A stretch of 64,000 bases of DNA from Arundinibacter roseus. Its GTDB lineage: Bacteria > Bacteroidota > Bacteroidia > Cytophagales > Spirosomataceae. The notes beneath the pieces are model-generated. The model did no database searches, was not told the origin of the DNA, and worked only from the letters and a program-made list of their open reading frames with translations. A program made the position numbers and the translations under genes. The first letter of the stretch is position 1. The number at the start of each line of letters is the position of its first letter. Shown here in pieces: positions 54,805 to 63,903 of the stretch. The stretch covers positions 186,001 to 250,000 of the forward strand of contig NZ_SMJU01000009.1 of NCBI RefSeq assembly GCF_004348825.1, given 5' to 3'.

Positions 54805-56892
54805 ATGCAACAAACAAGCTGTATCAGGAAATCCATTTTCCGGGTGCAGCTTGTTTGTTTGTTATTTGTCACTCAGATTTGCATATCTCAAACTCCTCCC
54901 CGGCAGGAAATCGATTTTTCTTCGTTCATTCAGGAGCTTTTTCCGGTTCCAGTCGACGACGCCAACTACAACGATCTATACGAAGCGCTGTTTCAACTTT
55001 ATGCCAATCCACTGGACCTGAACACCGCCACCCGCGACGAACTTGCCGCCACCTTCATCCTGACCGCTGAACAATTAGATGCCTTTATAGCCTATCGGGG
55101 CAATTTTGGTGCGCTTTTGTCCTTATATGAATTGCAGGCAGTACCCACGTTTGACCTGCCAACGATTCGACGGCTGTTGCCCTTTGTGACACTTCAACCC
55201 CGTCAGGCCTCATGGAATGAACTCCTGCATAGCCCCACCCAACATTTTCTTATTTTACGCAGTGAGCGGTTACTAGAACAACAAAAAGGTTTTTCTAAAA
55301 TCGATTCCGGCTCAACCTCCACAAGCCGCTATGCGGGCGGTCCCTATCAGTTATATGCCCGGTACCGATATGCAAGAGCAGGTGCTTACAGCCTGGGTTT
55401 TACGTTTGAGCAAGATGCTGGCGAGCGCTGGAACTGGCAGCCGAAGCGTCAGATTTTTGGCGTAGATTTTACCTCATTTCACGCACAACTTCAAAATCGG
55501 GGTATTTTTAAGAATGTCATTTTGGGAGATTTTCAGATGCAGGCTGGACAAGGGCTTTTGATGGCTGCGGGTTTTGGATTGGGCAAAGGTACCGAAACAA
55601 TCCTGACAGGTTACCGAAGTACGCTCGGATTGCGGCCACATACCTCTGTACTGGAAGCGGGCTTTTTTCGGGGAGCAGCGGCTACTCTTGCGCTTACCAG
55701 GCAATGGGACATGACGGTTCTGGCATCAGGCGTGCGGCGGGACGCCAGCCTGAACACTGATTCCGAGGAACTTCTGGTTTCTTCTCTGCTCCTTGCCGGA
55801 CTGCACCGCACACCGGCCGAACGCGAAAAACAGGCGCTTATTCCTGAAAAAAACCTGGGTTTTCATACGGCTTATAATCTACCCGGTCAGCGGGGAAAAA
55901 TCGGCCTTACGGCCCTATATACGCATTTTGGCGTAGCGTTGGAGCGTCGAAATCTGCCCTACAATGTATTTGAATTTAAAGGAAAGAACAACCTCAGTTT
56001 GGGACTACACGGCGATTATCTCTGGAAAAACCTCCATTTTTTTGGCGAAGGCGGACGGTCGTCGAGTGGGGGTCTTGGAGGTATTGGCGGGTTGATTGCC
56101 CCGCTTGGCAGGACTCTAGACGCCACGTTTATACTGCGTCACTACGATCGCAATTTCCACACGTTTTATGGTAGTCCACTTACCGAAGGTTCGCGCCCCA
56201 TCAACGAATCGGGGGCATATTGGGGACTTCGGTACAGTCCAAACCGCCGGTGGCAGTTCAGCGGATTTTATGATCGGTTTAGCTTCCCGTGGTTGAAATA
56301 TCAGGTCAATGCACCCTCTGAGGGTAATGACCGTCTGCTGCACGTTCGATTTTCTCCCAACAAAAAATTTACTGCCGTGGCTCTTTTTCATCAGGAACAA
56401 AAAGAACGCAACCGCCCCGGAAACACCACTCCGCTGCCCGAACTTACGCAAACAATCCGTCGAACAGCCTCCTTACAAGCCGATTATGACGTGCCTTTGC
56501 GCTTTGCCATTCGTACCAGAATTCAGGCGGGACAGTTTGTGTATAGAGGAATTTCGAGTTCTACGGGTTTCACCGTGGTTCAGGATATAACCTGGCGATT
56601 GCCTAAAATCGAAATTAGCGCCCGCATGGCATTTTTTGCCACCGACAACTACGATAGCCGACAGTATGTATATGAAAAAGATGTACTGTATGCGTTTTCA
56701 TTGCCTGCCTACTACAACCGCGGCACCCGGCACTACCTGATGGCCCGCTATGCAGTTTCAAAAAAAATACGCGTATGGCTTCGGTGGTCGCAAAGCCGTT
56801 TTTCCAATCAGGAAGAAATAGGCAGCGGGCTGAGCCAAATTGAGGGCCCAACCCGCAGTGAACTGAAAGCTCAGCTGATGTATACTTTTTGA
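54805..56892 (+). CDS. Helix-hairpin-helix protein fused to an outer-membrane beta-barrel
   Basis: 695 residues. The N-terminal export signal is VQLVCLLFVTQICISQ. Residues ~60-130 hold two helix-hairpin-helix motifs (NPLDLNTATRDELAATFILTAEQLDAFIAYRGNFG, LLSLYELQAVPTFDLPTIRRLLPF) of the ComEA/T2SK type. The remaining ~560 residues are rich in alternating hydrophobic and aromatic strands (YQLYARYRYARAGAYSLGFTFEQDAG, HYLMARYAVSKKIRVWLRWSQSRF), typical of a 16-18-stranded barrel. The protein ends in ...ELKAQLMYTF with terminal Phe. Such fusions are recurring unnamed proteins in Bacteroidota. A role in DNA binding is unproven. It follows nadC by 37 bp. Confidence 0.82.
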   Translation: MQQTSCIRKSIFRVQLVCLLFVTQICISQTPPRQEIDFSSFIQELFPVPVDDANYNDLYEALFQLYANPLDLNTATRDELAATFILTAEQLDAFIAYRGNFGALLSLYELQAVPTFDLPTIRRLLPFVTLQPRQASWNELLHSPTQHFLILRSERLLEQQKGFSKIDSGSTSTSRYAGGPYQLYARYRYARAGAYSLGFTFEQDAGERWNWQPKRQIFGVDFTSFHAQLQNRGIFKNVILGDFQMQAGQGLLMAAGFGLGKGTETILTGYRSTLGLRPHTSVLEAGFFRGAAATLALTRQWDMTVLASGVRRDASLNTDSEELLVSSLLLAGLHRTPAEREKQALIPEKNLGFHTAYNLPGQRGKIGLTALYTHFGVALERRNLPYNVFEFKGKNNLSLGLHGDYLWKNLHFFGEGGRSSSGGLGGIGGLIAPLGRTLDATFILRHYDRNFHTFYGSPLTEGSRPINESGAYWGLRYSPNRRWQFSGFYDRFSFPWLKYQVNAPSEGNDRLLHVRFSPNKKFTAVALFHQEQKERNRPGNTTPLPELTQTIRRTASLQADYDVPLRFAIRTRIQAGQFVYRGISSSTGFTVVQDITWRLPKIEISARMAFFATDNYDSRQYVYEKDVLYAFSLPAYYNRGTRHYLMARYAVSKKIRVWLRWSQSRFSNQEEIGSGLSQIEGPTRSELKAQLMYTF
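54809..54859 (+). repeat. 13-bp inverted repeat across the start of the helix-hairpin-helix gene
   Basis: AACAAACAAGCTG (54809-54821) and CAGCTTGTTTGTT (54847-54859) are perfect complements with a 25-nt loop. The hairpin begins 4 bases after the A of the ATG at 54805 and lies wholly in coding sequence. It could terminate nadC transcripts or hold the start region in a structure. A T-rich TGTTATTTGT follows. Confidence 0.5.
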
Positions 56893-56931
56893 CAATTCTT
56901 TTAGTAAATCCAATAACCTGCTACCAACTCT

Positions 56932-57855
56932 TTACTCTTTGGGGCGTGCGCGTGCCGGATCAATTATGGTTTCGGCCCGATTGACCGCTGAGGCACCAAA
57001 GTATCCGAGCGCTTTTTTCCCATTCGGATTGACGTTCCTGATATTTGTGGGAATATTGGCCGGAGGTACCGCAAAAATTCCGCCATTAGACGACTCCTGC
57101 CTAACCTGCTGCAGAAAATAGTACGCTTCGTTGGTGATGCTGTGCAATTCTACACCTACGGTATCGCCCGCCGAAAAAAGTTGATTAATAGTAATGGATT
57201 GACGAAGTGGCAGGATAAACATGAGGCCGTCCGAAGGAGAACCGGGGCTAAAAGACGCATCATAGGCAATTGAAATTGACGTCGGTTCATTGGCATAAAG
57301 CTTGCCTCCTTTGAGAGATTTGATCCAGTAGGTATCGCCAATTCCGGTAAAATCTCGTGCAAAAAACTCGGCAATGTAGCCTTCCCGCGGGCCTTCGGGC
57401 GGGTCAATCGGAAAACGCTCTTCGGTATAAATCAAAGAATCGATGGTCGGCACCCGTTTAATTTCATTGGCAGATACGTATTCCTCGCCTTCGTAGCGAA
57501 TCCGCAGAGTGTACGTTCGGCCAATTTTTCCTAACGCCACCGAATCTGATTCCGGCGTCCATTGGTATATTCCGTTGTTTTGTACATCCTGAAAAACATA
57601 GGAATTCCCGGCGTCGTCGGTGAGCTCTACGGAGGCCTGTAAAGCCGGGAGCGCCGCTGCATTATTAAAATAAGCCGCCGAACGACTCAGTCGGATCGTT
57701 TGCGCACCGGGCTGATTGGTAATCCAGCCATCCACGACCAATTGTTCCGGCCCGGTTTCGGTATCAAGCGTAACTACGTCTTCGCAGGAAGTTAGCAGGA
57801 AGAACGGCGAAAGCAGCGTGAGATAAAAAAGAAGGTATTTTATGGATATTTTCAT
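56932..57855 (-). CDS. DUF4249 lipoprotein
   Basis: 307 residues. Lipobox LLTSC (Cys ~24) ends a hydrophobic signal. The family motif VVDGWITNQPGAQTIRLSRSAAYFN (~residues 42-66) and the following beta-rich repeats match DUF4249. These lipoproteins are almost always encoded with a TonB-dependent receptor, as here: the receptor gene precedes it by 103 bp on the same strand. It probably caps or feeds the receptor on the outer membrane. The ligand is unknown. Confidence 0.9.
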   Translation of the reverse strand: MKISIKYLLFYLTLLSPFFLLTSCEDVVTLDTETGPEQLVVDGWITNQPGAQTIRLSRSAAYFNNAAALPALQASVELTDDAGNSYVFQDVQNNGIYQWTPESDSVALGKIGRTYTLRIRYEGEEYVSANEIKRVPTIDSLIYTEERFPIDPPEGPREGYIAEFFARDFTGIGDTYWIKSLKGGKLYANEPTSISIAYDASFSPGSPSDGLMFILPLRQSITINQLFSAGDTVGVELHSITNEAYYFLQQVRQESSNGGIFAVPPANIPTNIRNVNPNGKKALGYFGASAVNRAETIIDPARARPKE

Positions 57856-57958
57856 ACTAATTTCCTGGTAAGAGCTCGTCTTATGGGTGAAGTGAAATTC
57901 TTGTTTGGAGTGTCAATTCCTACAAAAAAGCTTACTCCACGTCACCGGTTGAATGAAC

Positions 57959-60328
57959 TTAGAATTTAAAATTGTAGGTAATGGCAGGAATGAATGACCC
58001 AATCACTGAAAAGCGAATCGCCTCGGTCAGGAGCGGATTATTTTCATTTTGCTGTACATATACGGAGTACGGATTGCGGCGATTGTAGGCATTATAAACC
58101 GAAAACACCCATTCACTCTCTCCTGTTTTGAATAGCTTTTTACGGGCTTTAAGCGTAGCGGCCAGGTCCAGGCGATGGTAGGCCGGAATCCGGTTATTGT
58201 TTCGGGCATTGTACACGTTGTGCGGCAGAGCCCAGCCGTTCCATTCAAATCGATTGGTAGGGAATGTGGCGGGAGTTCCGGAAGCAAAGGTAAAATTTGA
58301 TGATAACGTAAATCGCTCCGTGAGGTTGTAAATGCCAACCGCCGTAAAATTATGAGGTTTATCAAATCGGGCCGGAAACCAGCCATCGTTGTTTACGCCT
58401 TCCACAAGTCGTTCGGTACGAGCCAGGGTGTAGCTGAGCCATCCGGTGAGGCGACCTTTATTTTTCTTGACATAAAACTCTGCGCCAAACGCTCGTCCTT
58501 TCCCAAAAAGCAAATCGCCTTCCACAAACTGATTGAGCAAAAGATCCGAATTACGGACGTAGTCAATTTGGTTTTGAAGTGATTTGTAATAGACCTCCAC
58601 AGAGGCTTCGTAGGTATTGTCCCGAAAATTCTGAAACCAACCCAACGCCACCTGATCGGCGATTTCGGGCTTGATGCGCGCGGTACTCAGCGTCCAAACG
58701 TCAAGTGGAGAGCTTGCGGCGGTATTGGACAGCAGGTGTAAGTATTGAGTCGTTCGGTTATAGCTCGCTTTGAGAGATGTACGGCTATTAAGCCCGAGAT
58801 TCATGGCAAAGCGCGGCTCCCAGTTGCCATAACTGGCAATTGTCTCGCCATCTTCATAGTCAGTACCCGGAAACTGCGGCACCTGCCGCTCGCCTTTTTG
58901 CACCTCTTGATAATCGAACACCGTACCGGGGCCGAGATTGCGGTAAAATGAATACCGCAAGCCATACTGCAACGAAATTCGCTCCGATACTTTTTGCTCA
59001 TTGGCAATGTACAACGCCGATTCATCGCCATAGCGGGATTCAAGACTAATGTCGCGGCGTTCGCCACTCGAAATGGCGACCGCTGAGCCGGGACGGGTGT
59101 CGTAATAAATATACTGCCCGCCAAAACTCAGCTGATTGTTGGGGGTGAGATAGTACGTAAAATCAGGCTTGACGCTGCTGCTGATAATTTTTGAGTTCCA
59201 TTCAAATTTATCCTGCGCATCGTCATCATTACGGCTTGATTCCAGCGAATAATCATAATTGCTGTAATAGGCCGTCAGATTCAGGAAAAGTTTGTTGGAA
59301 AAAATATGATTCCAGCGGGCAGTGGCCGTCCCATTGCCCCAACCAAACCCAAAATCGGCACCGAACACATCCCGTCCGAAATAGCCTGACGCAAAGAATG
59401 TGTTCTTGTCATTCAGGCGGTAGTTTACTTTTGCCGTAAGATCATAGAAACTAAACCGGCTATTTCTTAAATCTTTATTAAGAAAAGGCTTCGCCAAAAC
59501 GTCAATATAAGAACGCCGTGCTGCCACAATAAACGAACCGTCACCTTCGGCAAAGGGTTGCTCGTAGGTCAGGCGTGAGAAAATTGACCCGATGCCGCCA
59601 TTGATCTCCCGTTTTTTGGTATTCCCTTCTTTCATCCGAACGTCCAGAATAGAAGAAATGCGCCCGCCATACTGAGCGGGAATACCACCTTTGATAAGCT
59701 TTACATCCTTGACTGCATCCGGGTTAAAGACGGAGAAAAATCCGAAGAGGTGCGAAGAATTGTAGACCGGAGCTTCGTCGAGCAAAACCAGATTTTGGGA
59801 TACATCGCCCCCGCGTACGTTGAAGCCCGAAGCGCCTTCGCCGACGGTAGTTACACCGGGCAATAATTGGATACTTCTAATAACATCCACCTCACCAAGC
59901 AGCGCCGGAATCTTCCGGATCGTTTTGATGTCTACCTTATTGACCGACATCTCAATACTTCGTACGTTTTCGTCCTCTTTGCGAGTCGATACCACGACTT
60001 CCTGCAACTGCCGGCCTTCTTCGGCCAGTTCAATGTCCAGTTTTTGATCTGAATTCAGCGAAACAGAATTTGTACTTTTTTCATAACCAATATAACTGAA
60101 AACCAACGTGTAACTGCCTTCCGGCAGGGTAATCGAATAAAACCCGTAGGGATTCGTAACTACTCCTGTGTTAGCCTCCCGCACATACACCGATACTCCA
60201 ATGAGCCCTTCGCCATTTGAGCGGTCTTTTGCGTAGCCACTCACCGTAAATTTAGCCTGAGCGTATACTTCTGCACTGCTCATCAGCCCTACTACACCCA
60301 GAATCAACAGACGTAAGATAATTTTCAT
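57959..60328 (-). CDS. TonB-dependent receptor with carboxypeptidase-like N-terminal domain
   Basis: 789 residues from the ATG at 60328, which gives a clean signal peptide (MKIILRLLILGVVGLMSSAEVYA). A longer frame up to 60553 adds a non-signal-like hydrophobic extension. Residues ~25-105 are a CarboxypepD_reg-like/SusC-type repeat (VSGYAKDRSNGEGLIGVSVYVREANTGVVTNPYGFYSITLPEGSY). The plug follows (LLGEVDVIRSIQLLPGVTTVGEGASGFNVRGGDVSQNLVLLDEAPVYN), then a 22-strand barrel ending in AITYNFKF. It imports an unknown ligand using TonB energy, paired with the DUF4249 lipoprotein. Confidence 0.94.
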   Translation of the reverse strand: MKIILRLLILGVVGLMSSAEVYAQAKFTVSGYAKDRSNGEGLIGVSVYVREANTGVVTNPYGFYSITLPEGSYTLVFSYIGYEKSTNSVSLNSDQKLDIELAEEGRQLQEVVVSTRKEDENVRSIEMSVNKVDIKTIRKIPALLGEVDVIRSIQLLPGVTTVGEGASGFNVRGGDVSQNLVLLDEAPVYNSSHLFGFFSVFNPDAVKDVKLIKGGIPAQYGGRISSILDVRMKEGNTKKREINGGIGSIFSRLTYEQPFAEGDGSFIVAARRSYIDVLAKPFLNKDLRNSRFSFYDLTAKVNYRLNDKNTFFASGYFGRDVFGADFGFGWGNGTATARWNHIFSNKLFLNLTAYYSNYDYSLESSRNDDDAQDKFEWNSKIISSSVKPDFTYYLTPNNQLSFGGQYIYYDTRPGSAVAISSGERRDISLESRYGDESALYIANEQKVSERISLQYGLRYSFYRNLGPGTVFDYQEVQKGERQVPQFPGTDYEDGETIASYGNWEPRFAMNLGLNSRTSLKASYNRTTQYLHLLSNTAASSPLDVWTLSTARIKPEIADQVALGWFQNFRDNTYEASVEVYYKSLQNQIDYVRNSDLLLNQFVEGDLLFGKGRAFGAEFYVKKNKGRLTGWLSYTLARTERLVEGVNNDGWFPARFDKPHNFTAVGIYNLTERFTLSSNFTFASGTPATFPTNRFEWNGWALPHNVYNARNNNRIPAYHRLDLAATLKARKKLFKTGESEWVFSVYNAYNRRNPYSVYVQQNENNPLLTEAIRFSVIGSFIPAITYNFKF

Positions 60329-60539
60329 AAATTGAATTTTTCCGCTCTCTATTTTTTTTACAAAACAAACCAGAATGCGTATAGTTTTCCAAAAAAGAAT
60401 GACGAACCAACGATTATGTGGCCTGAACGGGAATAAAAGAAGAGTAAAAGCGACGAATGTATTGGGAATTTGTTCAGAAAGAGAGGCACAATCCCAACTA
60501 AACAGCATAAGAAGTAAAGCGAGCTGCGCTGAAGCAGCA

Positions 60540-60569
60540 AAAATCCTCTTCATAACCGAAGAGGATTTT
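60540..60569 (-). terminator. Terminator after rpmB
   Basis: Perfect 11-bp arms AAAATCCTCTT (60540-60550) and AAGAGGATTTT (60559-60569), 8-nt loop, ending in T5 on the minus strand, 24 bp after the rpmB stop. Confidence 0.75.
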
Positions 60570-60593
60570 CTAACAAATTCGTAGTAAAAACTT

Positions 60594-60833
60594 TTAGATA
60601 CTTAGCGTACCTTTTTCGTAAGCCTTCCTGATTGTAGCTTCTATACCGTTTTTATTGATAGTACGGAGAGCCGAAGTAGAAACTTTCATTGTAATCCATT
60701 CGCCCGTTGAGGGAATGAAGAAACGTTTCTTCTGCAAGTTCGGGAAAAACTTACGCTTCGTCTTATTGTTAGCGTGAGAAACATTATTTCCAACGCGGGT
60801 TCTTTTTCCTGTAATTTGACAAACCTTAGCCAT
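60594..60833 (-). CDS. rpmB: Ribosomal protein bL28
   Basis: 79 residues. The start [29 protein letters not shown] is the bL28 signature; the chain ends [12 protein letters not shown]. It is a large-subunit ribosomal protein. rpmG, the partner gene in many bacteria, is not adjacent here; instead a DUF5522 gene lies 92 bp upstream. Confidence 0.97.
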   Translation of the reverse strand: MAKVCQITGKRTRVGNNVSHANNKTKRKFFPNLQKKRFFIPSTGEWITMKVSTSALRTINKNGIEATIRKAYEKGTLSI

Positions 60834-60925
60834 GATCTTTCAACTTTTTGCAAATGAGGGTGCAAATATAGCAAACCCAACCTGTTATCCCAAATGCTTT
60901 TTTAAAATAATTCCTTGAAGGACGC

Positions 60926-61108
60926 CTATTTATCACTTTTGCGAAAGCCATACGGGCAGTGCAGGCAGCCGTTTTTGCAGCAGTAGCCCCTTTTGAGATG
61001 ATACGCCTGCGTAAAAACCATAAACCCCTTCTCATTCAGGTAGTAATCTTCCTGTACGAGGCCATTTCGGAGCGGAATTTCGGGGGTATTCTTTCTTCGT
61101 ATACTCAC
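60926..61108 (-). CDS. DUF5522 Cys-rich small protein
   Basis: 60 residues. The family motif is complete: EDYYLNEKGFMVFTQAYHLKRGYCCKNGCLHCPYGF, with four Cys in CC-x2-GC-x-HC arrangement that could bind a metal or iron-sulfur cluster. The function of DUF5522 is unknown; it is widespread in Bacteroidota, often near ribosomal or housekeeping genes. A longer overlapping frame (60826-61035) in another phase is not the gene. It is divergent from rocD. Confidence 0.82.
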   Translation of the reverse strand: MSIRRKNTPEIPLRNGLVQEDYYLNEKGFMVFTQAYHLKRGYCCKNGCLHCPYGFRKSDK

Positions 61109-61161
61109 TTTTGCGCAGCGATGAGGGTTTTACTACTTTTACAGCACAACCCCGAAACAGA

Positions 61162-61169
61162 TATTTTTG
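61162..61169 (+). promoter_or_regulatory. -7-like box TATTTTTG before rocD
   Basis: TATTTTTG matches TAnnTTTG exactly and ends 19 bp before the rocD ATG at 61189. I find no clear TTG at the expected upstream distance, so it is only a candidate. Confidence 0.35.
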
Positions 61170-61188
61170 TTCTTAATTCAATTCCTAT

Positions 61189-62436
61189 ATGAAATACACC
61201 GAAACAACACACCTGACCGCCAGTCAGCAGGCTATCGACCTGGAATGGACCTATGGCGCACATAATTACAAACCCATGCCCGTGGTGCTGAACCGTGGAC
61301 TCGGCGTAGAAGTCTGGGACGTAGAAGGAAATCAATATCTCGACTTTCTTTCGGCTTACAGTGCAGTAAGTCAGGGACATTGTCATCCACGAATCATCAA
61401 TGCGATGATTGAGCAGGCACAGCGGCTTACGCTTACGTCACGGGCTTTTCATAGTGACCGGCTCGGCGAATGTGAAAAATTTCTGTGCGAGTATTTTGGC
61501 TACGACAAAGTACTGATGATGAACTCGGGAGTTGAAGGCGGAGAAACCGCGCTCAAATTGACCCGAAAATGGGCCTATAAAGTAAAGGGAGTTCCACAAG
61601 ACAAAGCCGTAACGGTATATGCCACGGGCAATTTCTGGGGCCGCACCCTGGCAGCAATTTCTTCCTCAACGGATCCAACAAGTACAGACGACTACGGTCC
61701 TTTTTTACCAGGTGTGGAGTTGGTACCTTATAATGACCTGGCTGCGCTGGAACATGTTTTTAGTAAAAATCCAAACATTGCAGGGTTTATGGTGGAGCCG
61801 ATTCAGGGAGAAGCCGGGGTGGTAGTTCCTGATGAAGGCTACCTCAAAGGAGTTCGCGAGTTGTGCACGCGGTATCAGGTTCTTATGATTGCAGACGAAG
61901 TGCAAACCGGCATTGGCCGAACCGGCAAACGTTTGGCATGCGATTGGGAGGGCGTTAAACCGGATATTCTTGTTTTGGGGAAAGCTTTGTCGGGCGGCAC
62001 AATGCCGGTGTCCGCAGCTCTTGCCGACGACGAGGTCATGCTCACGATTCGCCCCGGTGAGCACGGCTCTACGTATGGAGGCAACCCGCTCGCATGCGCC
62101 GTTACGATGGAAGCGCTGCGTGTGGTTGATGATGAAAAACTGGCCGAAAACGCCGAAACGATGGGTCAACTTTTCCGCAGCCGGATGACGGATCTTATGG
62201 CAAAAACCTCACTCGTGGAGCTTGTTCGGGGAAAAGGTCTGCTGAATGCGCTCGTGATCCGGGACACCGAAGACAGCAAAACGGCGCATGAGCTGTGCCT
62301 TTCCATGATGCACAAAGGATTGCTTTGCAAGCCCACTCATGGCAATAAAATCCGCTTTGCTCCCCCACTCGTGATTACTGCCGACCAAATGAACAAAGCC
62401 TGTACGATTATCGAAGAAGCTTTTTTGGAGTTTTAA
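61189..62436 (+). CDS. rocD: Ornithine aminotransferase
   Basis: 415 residues. PLP enzyme transferring the delta-amino group of ornithine to 2-oxoglutarate, giving glutamate semialdehyde. Class III signatures: [81 protein letters not shown] and the PLP-Lys segment [15 protein letters not shown] (~residue 265). The length is normal. It ends at a symmetrical terminator. Confidence 0.95.
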   Translation: MKYTETTHLTASQQAIDLEWTYGAHNYKPMPVVLNRGLGVEVWDVEGNQYLDFLSAYSAVSQGHCHPRIINAMIEQAQRLTLTSRAFHSDRLGECEKFLCEYFGYDKVLMMNSGVEGGETALKLTRKWAYKVKGVPQDKAVTVYATGNFWGRTLAAISSSTDPTSTDDYGPFLPGVELVPYNDLAALEHVFSKNPNIAGFMVEPIQGEAGVVVPDEGYLKGVRELCTRYQVLMIADEVQTGIGRTGKRLACDWEGVKPDILVLGKALSGGTMPVSAALADDEVMLTIRPGEHGSTYGGNPLACAVTMEALRVVDDEKLAENAETMGQLFRSRMTDLMAKTSLVELVRGKGLLNALVIRDTEDSKTAHELCLSMMHKGLLCKPTHGNKIRFAPPLVITADQMNKACTIIEEAFLEF

Positions 62437-62459
62437 TTAAGGCTTTGTTTATAACCTAA

Positions 62460-62501
62460 AAAACGTCGGGAAAGGGCATATGCCCTTTCCCGACGTTTTT
62501 T
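62460..62501. terminator. Bidirectional terminator between rocD and the MORN-metallopeptidase gene
   Basis: A perfect 42-nt palindrome (centre CATATG, core CGTCGGGAAAGGG / CCCTTTCCCGACG) flanked by A- and T-runs lies between two convergent genes. Confidence 0.9.
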
Positions 62502-62524
62502 ATACTACCTGCGCAAGCGTCTAT

Positions 62525-63679
62525 CTAACGCACTCGCTCATCATTTTTGTAGTAGCCTGTTTCACGATTACCGTTGGTTTTGTACAAAACACCGTATCCA
62601 TCCCGGATGCCTTGTTTGAAATTTCCAACAAATCGTTCTCCATCCGAGTAGTAGTACGTGCCTTTTCCGTGGGGAACATTTTCAAGAAAATAACCTACAT
62701 ATTTATCTCCATTGGTAAAATAGTACGTTCCCCGTCCGGAACGCAGATCACTTTCGAACTCGCCCTTGTACCGGATCATCCCTCCCGGATAAAACTGCAC
62801 GCCTTCACCACTTTTTTCTCCCTCCACAAAATAGCCTTCATAGCGTTCCTGATTTTCTTTAATCAAAATACCGGGACCATTGAAGCAATCGCCGGATACA
62901 CAACCGGGAATGGCGCGCAGGGTAATATCCGTTTCAATTACTTCTACTTCCGGTTCGGGTTTTGTGGTTGTCGGACGATATATGGGTTCTTGCTGTTGAC
63001 GGGCAGCTGAGGCAGTTGCAACAGCAGGTATTGGATTTTTGTACCAAAGCGGATACATTCGCTCAGCATCTTCCCATCCTCTGCTAATGGCGTCGCTTCT
63101 GATCTTGCGGCCCGGATGCGAATCCGTATTTTCTTCACTGGAAAGCGTACGAATCGCAATCAGGGATTCTTCCAGCGAAGCGCCCAATTGATGCAGTACA
63201 AAACCCGAAAAACGATCCGCTTCGAGTTCTTTTTCGGGCCGGCTGCCCTGCCCGTCAATAGTGTGCCCCTGTAAATGATGGCCAATTTCGTGCGCCACAA
63301 TGCTGATTGCTGACCAATCGGTATTAGTCAGGCTTTCGACCTGTTTCATAAACTGACCGTCATAAATTATAAAACGTTTTCCGTCTACAACCGTAGCAAA
63401 GCAGTTTTCGGTATTGGGGCATTCCACTACTACAAAATTTCGCATGAGGCCAACCGGCTGTAAAATTCGCTCAACTACCCGTTCAGCATGGCGATTGGAC
63501 GTAAAGGAAAGATAGTTGCAAATTTCCTGCGGATTTCGCAGGCCGTTTCCAACGTAGTTACACACGAATGGTTCAGCAGCAGAGTGGTGGTCTGACTGGG
63601 CAATAGCTGAACACCCTGACGAAAACAAAAAGCAAAAGAAAACATTCCGGAGCATCTGAAAAGGGTTTTTCATGACCAA
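62525..63679 (-). CDS. Exported HExxH metallopeptidase-like protein with MORN repeats
   Basis: 384 residues. An N-terminal signal (FFCFLFSSGCSAIAQ) has an overlapping, weak lipobox. Residues ~50-200 are M48-like: AHEIGHHLQGHTIDG with HExxH (~130-134), then ELEADRFSGFVLHQLG holding the third ligand Glu. The C-terminal ~120 residues carry four to five MORN repeats (RYEGYFVEGEKSGEGVQFYPGG, YKGEFESDLRSGRGTYYFTNGD and similar). MORN repeats usually attach to membranes or scaffold proteins. A protease plus MORN arrangement suggests an envelope quality-control enzyme, but no substrate is known. It starts at 63679 or two codons later. Confidence 0.85.
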   Translation of the reverse strand: MVMKNPFQMLRNVFFCFLFSSGCSAIAQSDHHSAAEPFVCNYVGNGLRNPQEICNYLSFTSNRHAERVVERILQPVGLMRNFVVVECPNTENCFATVVDGKRFIIYDGQFMKQVESLTNTDWSAISIVAHEIGHHLQGHTIDGQGSRPEKELEADRFSGFVLHQLGASLEESLIAIRTLSSEENTDSHPGRKIRSDAISRGWEDAERMYPLWYKNPIPAVATASAARQQQEPIYRPTTTKPEPEVEVIETDITLRAIPGCVSGDCFNGPGILIKENQERYEGYFVEGEKSGEGVQFYPGGMIRYKGEFESDLRSGRGTYYFTNGDKYVGYFLENVPHGKGTYYYSDGERFVGNFKQGIRDGYGVLYKTNGNRETGYYKNDERVR

Positions 63680-63903
63680 AGAAGCGGGCTAGGAGAAATC
63701 TAAACTGTCTTTAATTTCGTAAATTATAACGGGAAAACTACAAAACTCTTGTGTAAACCCTTCTCAATTCCAGAATTTCCGGAAAGTAGCTTTTTATTGA
63801 TAACTTTATGTTTCTAAATTAGTAGTACTGAATACTGTAATTCGCCCGATGGCGTTACTTTAAACCGAACAAATCCCTGGCTTTCTGAACCTATCAAATA
63901 TTT

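Noticed and set aside
60329-60553. 75-residue extension of the TonB receptor
   Set aside because: The ATG at 60328 starts a proper signal peptide; the extension would place that signal inside the protein.
60826-61035. 69-residue frame overlapping the DUF5522 gene
   Set aside because: It is in another phase and lacks the CCxNGCxHC motif, which is found only in 60926-61108.
62480-63010. 176-residue open frame on the plus strand
   Set aside because: Antisense to the MORN repeats of the metallopeptidase gene, and it begins inside the bidirectional terminator.
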